Position numbers and translations under genes: made by a program. From assembly GCA_016125185.1 (NCBI GenBank), contig WGMG01000006.1, positions 310,001 to 374,000 on the forward strand: DNA of 64,000 bases, given 5' to 3'. The notes beneath the pieces were generated by a model. That model was given only the letters and a program-made list of their open reading frames with translations, was not told the origin of the DNA and made no database searches. Below are positions 8,921 through 16,470 of the stretch, one piece after another. Source of the stretch: Armatimonadota bacterium (GTDB lineage: Bacteria > Armatimonadota > Fimbriimonadia > Fimbriimonadales > Fimbriimonadaceae). Position 1 is the first letter of the stretch. Each line of letters begins with the position of its first letter.

Positions 8921-8949
8921 GTTCGGTTTTCAAATGAAAATTGTCGAAC
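8921..8949. promoter_or_regulatory. Interrupted inverted repeat before the response-regulator gene
   Basis: GTTCG(G)TTTTCA, two central As, then TGAAAA(TTGT)CGAAC. The repeat ends 20 bases before the ATG of the KdpE-like regulator, a place where an autoregulatory binding site or leader hairpin would sit. The rest of the 287-base gap 8682-8968 holds no convincing ORF. Confidence 0.3.
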
Positions 8950-8968
8950 CAGCGTAGTTAGAAACACT

Positions 8969-9688
8969 ATGGACGATTCAGCCGCGAACAAGATGAAGGG
9001 CTCGATCTTGGTGATCGAGGACGACCCAGCTATTCGCCGGATGCTTAATATTGCGTTCCAGGACACGGGTCTCAAAGCCATTGAAGCAGAGACCGGTCAG
9101 GACGGGATTAAGGCGGTCGTCCACCATCAGCCCGATTTGATTCTGCTCGACATTGGCCTACCGGACATTTCCGGTTTGGAAGTGGTGCAGAACGTTCGGA
9201 CCTGGTCTAAAGTGCCGATCATCGTGTTGAGCGCGAACGGCCAGGAAAACCTGAAGGTTGAGTGTCTTGAGTCTGGTGCCGACGACTATGTGACGAAGCC
9301 GTTCGGAGTTGCCGAACTGCTGGCACGCATTCGAGTCGTGCTCCGGCGTGAAATCGCGGCCAAGAGCCCGACCGACAGTCCGGTCTTTGTGTCCGGCAGT
9401 CTGAAAGTCGATCTGGCGGCCCGCGAAGTGTTTTTGGCCGGTGAACGAATTCGCTTGACTCCGTTGGAGTACAAGCTCCTGACGACGCTGATCAAGCATG
9501 CAGGGAAGATCGTCACCCATCGGCAGCTTCTTTCTGAAGTATGGGGTCCAGACTACACCGAGGAGTCGCAGTACCTGCGGCTTTACATCGGGTACCTACG
9601 TAAAAAGCTCGACGATGGCGCTTCGTTCATCGTCAACGAGCCGGGTGTGGGCTATCGACTTTTGCTTACGGATTCCACAGCAAACTAG
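8969..9688 (+). CDS. OmpR/PhoB-family response regulator, KdpE-like
   Basis: A 239-residue two-component regulator. The receiver domain covers about residues 12-125, with the acidic pair in VIEDDP, the phosphoacceptor D61 (LLDIGLPD) and K110 (DDYVTKPF). The winged-helix DNA-binding domain is about 140-233 and contains RLTPLEYKLLTTL and HRQLLSEVWGPDYTEESQYLRLYIGYLRKKL. This last stretch matches KdpE more closely than PhoB or OmpR. No kdpFABC genes lie nearby, so the target may not be potassium uptake. The kinase at 9879 is the likely partner, about 190 bases downstream beyond a terminator. Confidence 0.93.
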   Translation: MDDSAANKMKGSILVIEDDPAIRRMLNIAFQDTGLKAIEAETGQDGIKAVVHHQPDLILLDIGLPDISGLEVVQNVRTWSKVPIIVLSANGQENLKVECLESGADDYVTKPFGVAELLARIRVVLRREIAAKSPTDSPVFVSGSLKVDLAAREVFLAGERIRLTPLEYKLLTTLIKHAGKIVTHRQLLSEVWGPDYTEESQYLRLYIGYLRKKLDDGASFIVNEPGVGYRLLLTDSTAN

Positions 9689-9706
9689 TTTATTAATCGA
9701 TTTGTT

Positions 9707-9749
9707 GGCCGGATGTCTCCTTCTCGGAGGTATCCGGCCTTCTCTTTTT
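9707..9749 (+). terminator. Rho-independent terminator after the KdpE-like regulator
   Basis: Stem GGCCGGAT (9707-9714) with ATCCGGCC (9732-9739), containing an inner CTCC/GGAG pairing in the loop, followed by TTCTCTTTTT. It separates the regulator from the kinase gene. Confidence 0.88.
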
Positions 9750-9878
9750 CGGTACGAGTACCAGAGATTCGGTTTGGATATGCAAATTAGGTTGTATTCA
9801 TAGGAAAATGATAAGGAACGAAAGCGAGTCCGCACCACGATCAACTTTGTTCGTAATACGTGTGTAGACTTTTTGGCG

Positions 9879-11792
9879 ATGAGGAAACTGCTCGAACTGA
9901 GTTTGTGGCAAATTCCACGCTGGGTGCCTTATACCAGCGGGGTTGTCCTCGTCGCGGCGATTACGATTTTCCGTTATCAGTCTTCGCCGTTCTTTGGCGA
10001 TAAGGGATCGCTCCTCTTCTTTACGCTTCCGATTGTCATTTCGGCGTTCATCGGCGGCTTTGGACCGGGCATCTTTACGGCGATTTTGAGCCTGCTGACG
10101 GCAAAGTTCCTCTTTATTCCCGACCTCTATTCGTTCAACATCGCCGACCCAGTCGCGAAGGTGGGCATGATGAGTTCGGCGATCAACTGGCTTGTTATCT
10201 GCATCATCTGCGAGCTGTTGCGTGAGGCGGCGCGGTCGTACCGCGGTGCGGCGTCGGAACGCGACTACCAAAGAGACCACCTGTCGGTGGTTTTGGACAG
10301 CATCAGCGACGGCTTTTTTGCGGTCGACAACGACTGGCGGATCACCCATGCGAATCGGGCCATGCGCGAAATGGTCGGTCAGTACGCAACGGTGGACAGC
10401 CAGGTGCTTTGGGATTTTCTTCCGCCCGAGCAGGAGCACATTAAGCAACAACTGATCGAGGCGAAGAATTCGAAACAGTTTGTGATTTTGGACGTTCCAG
10501 AGCGGGACGATGGGCCGCGATGGTTCCAGTTCCGCGCCTTTCCTGAGGAGCAGGGTGTTTTCGTTTATATGCAGGACATCACCGACCGAAAGGAAGCACA
10601 GATGCGGAACGAGCGGATTCTGGCCGACGAGCGGCGGGCGCGTAGCGAGGCCGAGAAGGCCAGCCGACTTCGCGACGAGTTTGTGGCGACGGTTTCGCAT
10701 GAATTGCGGACACCGCTGGTTTCGATTCTCGGATGGGCGGAGCTTCTGCAGAGACGCTCGCACGAGGACTCCTATATCAAGGAGGGCCTGTCGGCGATCG
10801 AGAGCAGTTCGAAGCAACAGGCGAAGCTGATTGAGGAACTTCTGGATATCAGCCGCATGAGCGCAGGCAAAGTGCCGATGAACATGGAGGTCGTTATGCT
10901 TCCGGTGGTTATCGAGGAGGCGGCGCTGGGATGCAGCCTGGCGGCCAACAACAAAGCGATCGAGCTACGAATCGATTTGCCCTCGCAGGACGTGCTGATT
11001 AATGGCGACGCGGGGCGCTTGCACCAGATCGTGACGAACCTGATTTCGAACGCGGTCAAGTTTACGCCTCGCGGCGGACATGTGACGGTAAAGCTGATTC
11101 GAGAAGGCAATTCGGCAATCTTGACCGTTCAGGACGATGGGGAAGGTATTCCGGCGTCGTTCCTGCCATTCGTGTTCGATCGGTTCCGACAAGCGAATGC
11201 GACGTTGACGCGCTCGCAGGGCGGCTTGGGCCTCGGACTCTCGATTGTGAAGCAGTTAGTGGAGTTGCACGGCGGAAACATCGAAGCGGCGAGCGAGGGG
11301 CCCGGAAAGGGAAGCTTATTTACGATCACGTTTCCCATCGACCCGATCTTGACGCAGGGACCTCGGGATGAGATTTTCGACATCAAGGCCAAGCCGCTTT
11401 CGAACGTGAAGGTAATGGTCCTGGACGACGACGAGGGGACGCGCGATTTGCTGGCGCTGATCCTGGCCGAGAGCGGAGCAGATGTGAATTTGGCGGGGGA
11501 CGCCGAGTCGGCGTTTCCGCTGATGGAATCATTCCAGCCGGACGTGCTGGTGAGCGACATCGGCATGCCGGGCGTGGACGGGTATCAGTTTATTGAACGT
11601 GTGCGCACGCTTTCCGAGGAGAAGGGCGGGAAGGTGCCGGCGGTGGCCCTAACCGCGTTTGCGCGCGAAGAGGACCGCGAGAGAGCCTTGAGCGCGGGGT
11701 TCCAGGAGCATTTGGCGAAGCCGATCGAGTCGTCGGTGCTGGTGCAGACGTTGAGCCGTCTGATTCGGTCGGAGCGACCGCATCTGATCTAA
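9879..11792 (+). CDS. Hybrid sensor histidine kinase (DUF4118-type membrane domain, PAS, HisKA, HATPase, REC)
   Basis: A protein of about 637 residues. Residues about 15-115 hold four hydrophobic segments of the KdpD-like DUF4118 type (FTLPIVISAFIGGFGPGIFTAILSLL region). A PAS domain follows (about 130-240, ending YMQDITDRKEAQ). The HisKA box has FVATVSHELRTPL, with the phosphorylated His at about 274. The HATPase domain shows N, G1 and G2 boxes (NLISNAVKFTPRGG, DDGEGIP, GGLGLGLSIVKQLVELHGG). A C-terminal receiver domain (about 510-635) has DDDEGTRD, the acceptor Asp in VLVSDIGMPG and K in HLAKPIE. I took the ATG; a TTG two codons earlier is equally open and neither has a good ribosome binding site. 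It probably pairs with the regulator just upstream. Confidence 0.9.
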   Translation: MRKLLELSLWQIPRWVPYTSGVVLVAAITIFRYQSSPFFGDKGSLLFFTLPIVISAFIGGFGPGIFTAILSLLTAKFLFIPDLYSFNIADPVAKVGMMSSAINWLVICIICELLREAARSYRGAASERDYQRDHLSVVLDSISDGFFAVDNDWRITHANRAMREMVGQYATVDSQVLWDFLPPEQEHIKQQLIEAKNSKQFVILDVPERDDGPRWFQFRAFPEEQGVFVYMQDITDRKEAQMRNERILADERRARSEAEKASRLRDEFVATVSHELRTPLVSILGWAELLQRRSHEDSYIKEGLSAIESSSKQQAKLIEELLDISRMSAGKVPMNMEVVMLPVVIEEAALGCSLAANNKAIELRIDLPSQDVLINGDAGRLHQIVTNLISNAVKFTPRGGHVTVKLIREGNSAILTVQDDGEGIPASFLPFVFDRFRQANATLTRSQGGLGLGLSIVKQLVELHGGNIEAASEGPGKGSLFTITFPIDPILTQGPRDEIFDIKAKPLSNVKVMVLDDDEGTRDLLALILAESGADVNLAGDAESAFPLMESFQPDVLVSDIGMPGVDGYQFIERVRTLSEEKGGKVPAVALTAFAREEDRERALSAGFQEHLAKPIESSVLVQTLSRLIRSERPHLI

Positions 11793-12102
11793 CTTGTCCT
11801 CCGGGCTGTTCAGCCCTTGAATTGAGGCGGTAATATGCGCCATCCTTCAATCGAGCCTTCGGCTGGGCTTCGCCCGGGTCGTCCCGGTATCCGGGACTCC
11901 TTGGAATACAGCTGTTTAGTTCTTTACCCAGTCCTGCGGGCTGGGCTAGCTTGAAGCGGGCTTACAGCCCTTCATTGGTAGCTTTGTCTTCAGCTGCCAA
12001 CTGCGAGAATTTCTATAAGTGGGAAGGCATCAAAAAAGGCATCAAAGTTTCAGAACTGCTAGGAGACCGAACCAAAATATGACCTATTTGAACCTGGCGA
12101 AG
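11793..12102. repeat. Palindrome-rich intergenic stretch, no gene seen
   Basis: About 310 bases with no convincing ORF. It is made of nested GC-rich inverted repeats: GGGCTGTTCAGCCC near 11803, GCCTTCGGCTGGGCTTCGCCC near 11857, CCCGGTATCCGGG near 11884, and GGGCTGGGCTAGCTTGAAGCGGGCTTACAGCCC from about 11938. The repeated 'GGGCT...AGCCC' units look like a dispersed intergenic repeat family or its decayed remains rather than a regulatory region. The last part, near the tRNA, is more A+T-rich and featureless. Confidence 0.45.
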
Positions 12103-12177
12103 TGGAGCCCCAGACAGGAATCGAACCCGCAACCTACTGATTACAAATCAGCCGCTCTACCGTTGAGCTACTAGGGC
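12103..12177 (-). tRNA. tRNA-Thr (anticodon TGT)
   Basis: A complete 75-base cloverleaf with encoded CCA. The acceptor stem GCCCTAG pairs with CTGGGGC (one G-U). The D arm is GCTCAACGGTAGAGC. The anticodon stem GCTGA/TCAGT holds the loop TTTGTAA with anticodon TGT. The T arm is GCGGGTTCGATTCCTGT. It reads ACA codons. It lies in the same orientation as, and 23 bases after, the gene at 12201. Confidence 0.95.
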
Positions 12178-12200
12178 GTCACTTCTATTATTGTGGCACG

Positions 12201-12617
12201 TTAGGCGCTTTTCTTTTTGCGCGTTCGTGTTTTCACAAGCTTAGCTTGACCGTCGGTACCGTAGGTCAGCTTGTAGCCCGCAGGAATGCTCTTGAGCGCG
12301 GCTTCAAGTTCCGGTGTGAGGGAAGCAGCGGATCGCGGCTTTCGGCCTCGCTTGCCCTTTCGGCCGGGGTTAAGGGCATTGAATGCGTCGGTGGCGTCGG
12401 TGGTCTTGTCCATTGCCTTCAGATCCTTACCCTCAACTTTGTAAAGCTCGGAGGAGGCGGTGAAGGAAAGGAACATGTAGTTGCCATCGCTCAGCATCCT
12501 AACCTTATGTGGCACTACGAATTTTTTGACTCCATATCGGATAGTCAACAGACCTTCCTTCTCGTCAGCTTTGAATTTCAAGCTGTTTTTGACCTTTTGC
12601 ACGTTTTTACTCATCAT
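12201..12617 (-). CDS. Basic protein with AT-hook-like tail, unknown
   Basis: A 138-residue protein that I cannot place in a named family. The start is one of two adjacent ATGs (12617 or 12614), with AGGA a few bases upstream. The first 75 residues are a Lys-rich beta-type domain (LLTIRYGVKKFVVPHKVRMLSDGNYMFLSF). A linker then leads to GRKGKRGRKPRSA (about 85-97), close to the AT-hook core RGRP and its Lys-flanked variants. The end is very basic (KTRTRKKKSA). This composition suggests nucleic-acid or nucleoid binding, which is inference only. The gene lies after panC on the same strand with a gap of about 30 bases. Confidence 0.65.
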   Translation of the reverse strand: MMSKNVQKVKNSLKFKADEKEGLLTIRYGVKKFVVPHKVRMLSDGNYMFLSFTASSELYKVEGKDLKAMDKTTDATDAFNALNPGRKGKRGRKPRSAASLTPELEAALKSIPAGYKLTYGTDGQAKLVKTRTRKKKSA

Positions 12618-12648
12618 GAACGTCCTGCGCCTTCGCGCTGCGACTAGT

Positions 12649-13467
12649 CTACCCAATAACTCTGACGTTATCGATTAGTCTAGTTGTTCCAAGCTTTGCC
12701 GCAACTATCAACGAAGCATTGTCATTAAGTTCCCGAATAGGGTGCATGGTAGAACGATCTACTAGGTCAAAGTAGTCTACGTTAAATGAATTTGACTTGA
12801 GGAATTCGATCTGCTCTTTTAGCGTCAAACTCGACTTCTTCCCGTTGAGAAGATCGTCCTTTGCCTGTATTAATGCTTGGTGAAGGCATGGGGCTAATAG
12901 CCTATCATGCTCGTTCAGATATGCGTTTCGACTCGATTTGGCCAAGCCGTCATTTTCTCGAATTGTATCGCAAAAGATAATCTTTATCCTAAAGTTCAAA
13001 TCTTCTACAAGTTTTGTAACTACCGCGCACTGTTGGAGGTCTTTTTCACCGAAGTAAGCGGTGTTCGGCGTCACTATATTGAATAATTTAGCGACAATAG
13101 TCGCGACACCATCAAAGTGCCCCGGCCGGTGTGCTCCCTCATATAATTCCGTGACATGAGGGACCTGAATTTTCGACGAGTTTTCTTTGTAAACATCCTC
13201 GACGGACGGGGCAAATACGATGTCGGCTCCGGCTTCTGATGCCATTTCGCAATCGCGTTCGAAAGGGCGAGGATATTTAGAAAGGTCTTCGTTTGGTCCG
13301 AACTGAGTCGGATTGACAAAGATACTGACGACGGTGCGGTCGTTTTCGCTTCGGCTTCGTTTGATAAGAGATATGTGGCCCTCATGCAAGGCACCCATCG
13401 TTGGCACAAAACCGGTTCTAATCGTGCTGTTCGCGGGGAAGTCTGCGACTGGCTTGATGATTCTCAA
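12649..13467 (-). CDS. panC: Pantothenate synthetase
   Basis: Condenses pantoate and beta-alanine with ATP to make pantothenate. I place the start at TTG (13467-13465), which overlaps the panB stop as TTGA and has GGAG 8 bases upstream. The product is 272 residues, near the usual 280. The longer open frame upstream runs inside panB and is not needed. ATP-binding signatures are FVPTMGALHEGHISLI (HxGH) and the KSSRN segment after DGLAKSSRN; GEKDLQQ and FVNPTQFGPNEDLSKYPR are also typical. The base composition is visibly more A+T-rich than the neighbouring genes. panB-panC form an overlapping pair. Confidence 0.96.
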   Translation of the reverse strand: MRIIKPVADFPANSTIRTGFVPTMGALHEGHISLIKRSRSENDRTVVSIFVNPTQFGPNEDLSKYPRPFERDCEMASEAGADIVFAPSVEDVYKENSSKIQVPHVTELYEGAHRPGHFDGVATIVAKLFNIVTPNTAYFGEKDLQQCAVVTKLVEDLNFRIKIIFCDTIRENDGLAKSSRNAYLNEHDRLLAPCLHQALIQAKDDLLNGKKSSLTLKEQIEFLKSNSFNVDYFDLVDRSTMHPIRELNDNASLIVAAKLGTTRLIDNVRVIG

Positions 13468-14249
13468 AAGGAGTTCTCCGAAGTCGGAAACTCGCCCTTT
13501 CGAACCAATTCGGTATAGGTTTTTGCGGCCTTGCCCATCTCGTCTCGCCCGTTGAAAAATACTTTTGTATGCTTGAACTGCTTTTCGGAAATGCCCATGA
13601 TGTCGTGCCAAACTTGAATCTCTCCACTGCAGTTTGGTCCGGCCCCGATTCCGATAGTCGGAATCGTGAGTTCTTGGGTTATCTGGCCGGCAAGATCGGC
13701 AGGAATAAGTTCTAAAACAATCGAAAAGGCTCCCGAAGCTTCGATGGACTTCGCTTTAGCGATCACGTCTTGCGACGCATCGCCCCGTCCTTGGACCTTG
13801 GCACCGCCAAAATTGTTGATGGACTGGGGAGTAAAGCCGATGTGACCCATAACCGGAATACCGGCCTTGACCATTGCTTCGATTTCTTGATGGTAATCGC
13901 CCTCTAGCTTTACCGCAGAAGCACCGGCTTTCATCAATTTGATGGCTGACTCAATGGCTTGCTCTTTGGAAATATTGTAGGAGCCGAAGGGAAGGTCGGC
14001 AACCAAGAGGGCGCGAGTCAGACCGCGGCGAACGATCCGGACGTGATAGCAGACGTCTTCGAGATCGACGGGTAACGTCGTATCGTGACCTTGAATGACA
14101 TTTCCGAGCGTGTCGCCAACGAGGACGACATCGACGCCAGCTTGGTCGGCAATTTGGGCCGAAGGGAAGTCGTAGGCGGTAAGACAGACGATTTTTTCGC
14201 CCGCCGCACGCATGCGCCCAAGACTCGGAGCGGTTATTTTTTCAGACAT
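13464..14249 (-). CDS. panB: 3-methyl-2-oxobutanoate hydroxymethyltransferase
   Basis: A 261-residue TIM-barrel enzyme that transfers a hydroxymethyl group from methylene-THF to alpha-ketoisovalerate, giving ketopantoate, the first step of pantothenate synthesis. Conserved segments are VCLTAYDFPSAQIADQAGVDVVLVGDTLGNV, GHDTTLPV, DLPFGSY, KLEGDYHQEIEAMVKAGIPVMGHIGFTPQS and GIGAGPNCSGEIQVWHDIMG, here quoted in part; together they span the Mg2+ and substrate sites. It precedes panC with a 4-base stop/start overlap. No panD or panE (ketopantoate reductase) is adjacent. Confidence 0.97.
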   Translation of the reverse strand: MSEKITAPSLGRMRAAGEKIVCLTAYDFPSAQIADQAGVDVVLVGDTLGNVIQGHDTTLPVDLEDVCYHVRIVRRGLTRALLVADLPFGSYNISKEQAIESAIKLMKAGASAVKLEGDYHQEIEAMVKAGIPVMGHIGFTPQSINNFGGAKVQGRGDASQDVIAKAKSIEASGAFSIVLELIPADLAGQITQELTIPTIGIGAGPNCSGEIQVWHDIMGISEKQFKHTKVFFNGRDEMGKAAKTYTELVRKGEFPTSENSF

Positions 14250-14272
14250 CGATTGTAATGAATGTACCTTCC

Positions 14273-15547
14273 CTAACTCGATAGGGTCGCTTCGAAGGCT
14301 TTTCGGATTCGGACAACGGCGTCGGAAACGATTTCTTCGGTAATGGTTAGTGGCGGCGTCAATCGGAAGGTCCGGTGGCGCGTTTCTTTGGTGAGAATTC
14401 CGTTCTTAGTGAGATTGACGCTGAGCTTGGAGGTGTCGACGGTGTCGTCGATTTCGAAGCCGATAAGCAGACCGCGTCCGCGAACTTCGATGATTTGATC
14501 GAACGGGAGGTCGCGAAGCTGGCTCATCATCAGATCGCCCATTTTGGTGCTGTTGCCGGCAAAATCATCCTGCTCCATGACGGCCAAGGCGGTGACGGCG
14601 ACGGCGGCGGCCAACGGATTTCCGCCGAAGGTGCTCCCGTGGTCGCCAGGCTGAAAGACTTCCATGACTTCGCGTCGGCCGACGGCGGCGGAGACGGGAA
14701 GGAGGCCCCCTCCGAGGGGTTTGCCAACGGCGAGAAGGTCGGGTTTGGCATCTTCGTACTGCCAGGCGAACCGTTTGCCCGTGCGGCAAAAGCCGGTTTG
14801 AACTTCATCCCAAATTAGCAGGACGTTGTTCTCGGTGCAGACTTTGCGGAGGTCGGCCATGAAGCCATCGGGCGGGATGATGATGCCACCTTCGGCCTGG
14901 ATCGGCTCGCCGAGGATGGCTGCCGTGTTCGGCGTGATTGCCCGTCGGACGGCGTCGATATCGCCGTAGGGGACGACCTTGAATCCGGGCGTGAAGGGCC
15001 CGAAGTGCGCCTTGTAGGCTTCCTCGGTTGAGAAGCCGACGATGGTGGTGGTTCGACCGTGGAAGTTGTCTTGGAAGACGATGATCTCGGCTTGATTATC
15101 CGGGACGCCTTTGACCGTATAAGCCCACTTGCGGGCCAATTTGATGCAGGTTTCGTTGGCCTCAGCGCCGCTGTTCATGGGGCAGACCATATCGAGGCTG
15201 CTGTAGTCGGCGAGCGCCTTGCAGAAAAGACCGACTTCGGCATTATAGAACGCCCGGGAGACGACGGCGACTTCGTCGAGCTGATCCTTTAGCGCTTTGA
15301 CGACGGTGGGATTAAGGTGTCCGTGAGCCGTGGCCGAGTAGGTGCCGATGAAGTCTAGGTATTCGTTGCCTTTTTCGTCCCACACACGGATACCGTCGCC
15401 TTTGACCAGATTGACGGGCAACGGCTTGTAGTTGTGGGTTGAGTAATTCTGGAAGAGCTCCTTGACCTGATCCAGCGAGAGGTCTTCGGCTAGGTGCCGA
15501 AAGCCCTGTTGGAGGACGTCTTGCCAAAAATTCTTCGTTGAACTCAT
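14273..15547 (-). CDS. rocD: Ornithine aminotransferase (class III, PLP-dependent)
   Basis: A 424-residue class III aminotransferase, taking ATG at 15547 as start; an upstream in-frame start would extend it by 19 residues of unrelated sequence overlapping the bcp gene. The segment HNYKPLPVNLVKGDG near residue 40 is characteristic of ornithine--oxo-acid aminotransferases, which have HNYxPLPV. PLP-binding parts are MNSGAEANE, FHGRT, the Asp of DEVQTG (about D247) and the Schiff-base Lys in VGKPLGGG (about K276). It would interconvert ornithine and glutamate semialdehyde. An acetylornithine-type role is an alternative. It follows bcp by 19 bases and precedes panB by 23. Confidence 0.88.
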   Translation of the reverse strand: MSSTKNFWQDVLQQGFRHLAEDLSLDQVKELFQNYSTHNYKPLPVNLVKGDGIRVWDEKGNEYLDFIGTYSATAHGHLNPTVVKALKDQLDEVAVVSRAFYNAEVGLFCKALADYSSLDMVCPMNSGAEANETCIKLARKWAYTVKGVPDNQAEIIVFQDNFHGRTTTIVGFSTEEAYKAHFGPFTPGFKVVPYGDIDAVRRAITPNTAAILGEPIQAEGGIIIPPDGFMADLRKVCTENNVLLIWDEVQTGFCRTGKRFAWQYEDAKPDLLAVGKPLGGGLLPVSAAVGRREVMEVFQPGDHGSTFGGNPLAAAVAVTALAVMEQDDFAGNSTKMGDLMMSQLRDLPFDQIIEVRGRGLLIGFEIDDTVDTSKLSVNLTKNGILTKETRHRTFRLTPPLTITEEIVSDAVVRIRKAFEATLSS

Positions 15548-15566
15548 GTCCTGAGTATATCTGGTG

Positions 15567-16022
15567 CTACTTGGCCGCCAAAAAGGCTCCAACTTCGGCG
15601 GCATGGCCGAGTGGGTTGACCTTTTCGTAAATCTTGACGATGATTCCGTTCTCGTCGAGGACGTAGGTCGTGCGTTCGACGCCCATGTATTTGCGACCCA
15701 TGAAGGTCTTTTGAACCCAGAGCCCGCAAGCGTCGATGAGGCTTCGCTCGGTGTCGGCCAGCAGAGGGAAATTCAAGTTGAACTTCTTGGCAAAGTTCTG
15801 ATGCTTCTTGGCCGAGTCTGGCGAAACACCGAACACGTGGGTGCCTGGGATCGCTTCGAGGCGGTCTCGGAATTCGCAGGCTTCGGCAGTACAGCCAGGC
15901 GTATTGTCCTTCGGATAGAAGTAGATGACAGCCTTCGACCCTTTGAGGTCATCGTTCGTCCATGTTTTCCCGTTTTGGTCGGAGAGGGAAAAAGAAGGAA
16001 ATGGGGCGCCTTCGCTCAGCAT
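15567..16022 (-). CDS. bcp: Thioredoxin-dependent peroxiredoxin, Bcp/PrxQ type
   Basis: A 151-residue atypical 2-Cys peroxiredoxin. The peroxidatic C44 and resolving C49 are both seen in TPGCTAEACEFRD, the Bcp signature in which the two cysteines are five residues apart. Conserved Arg and the strand AVIYFYPKD precede and follow. It detoxifies hydroperoxides with electrons from thioredoxin. It lies between the CBS-domain gene (9-base gap) and rocD in a co-directional run. Confidence 0.95.
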   Translation of the reverse strand: MLSEGAPFPSFSLSDQNGKTWTNDDLKGSKAVIYFYPKDNTPGCTAEACEFRDRLEAIPGTHVFGVSPDSAKKHQNFAKKFNLNFPLLADTERSLIDACGLWVQKTFMGRKYMGVERTTYVLDENGIIVKIYEKVNPLGHAAEVGAFLAAK

Positions 16023-16031
16023 GATTAGGTT

Positions 16032-16430
16032 CTACGCTTTCCTCGACGCATCCATCATCAGGGCTTGAAGCAAATCGACGCGAAGCACAACGCCGGCCAG
16101 GCGTCCGCTGTCGGTGACAGGGAGGATCGAGATTCCGCTGGCAAGCATGCGGTGGAGTGCATCGGAGATTTCCTGGTTCACATCGGCGACGGTCGGATCC
16201 TTGGTGGCGATCATGATCGCGGGTTCGGCGCTGAGCGTAAGGACGCTATCGCGGCGAGAGGCTTCGCGGCAGATATCGCCCTCGGTGATGACGGCGATGG
16301 GTTTGAGGTCTTGGTTGGTGACGACCAGGGCGGGGAACTGGTAGATGTCCATTTTGTCCACCGCCTCGCGAACCGTGCTGGACTCCGTGAGGGTGGGGAT
16401 GTGGGCGTGCAGCACTTCGCGAAGGATCAC
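16032..16430 (-). CDS. Tandem CBS-domain protein
   Basis: About 132 residues made almost wholly of two CBS motifs (a Bateman module). The first is roughly residues 1-60 (LTESSTVREAVDKMDIYQFPALVVTN...IAVITEGDICR) and the second about 68-125 (TVADVNQEISDALHRMLASGISILPVTD...AGVVLRVDLL). Such modules bind adenosine nucleotides and can sense cell energy or act in signalling; no partner domain is fused. I chose GTG at 16430 because the protein then begins directly with the CBS fold (VREVLHAH-like). ATG at 16472 is also open, but it would overlap the divergent phosphorylase start codon. Confidence 0.8.
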   Translation of the reverse strand: MILREVLHAHIPTLTESSTVREAVDKMDIYQFPALVVTNQDLKPIAVITEGDICREASRRDSVLTLSAEPAIMIATKDPTVADVNQEISDALHRMLASGISILPVTDSGRLAGVVLRVDLLQALMMDASRKA

Positions 16431-16470
16431 AGTGATAGTTTGGCCGATTTCGGGCCATAATCGCCTTATC

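Noticed and set aside
9689-9872. kdp promoter or operator
   Set aside because: No kdp structural gene is present and no repeat matching a KdpE site was seen.
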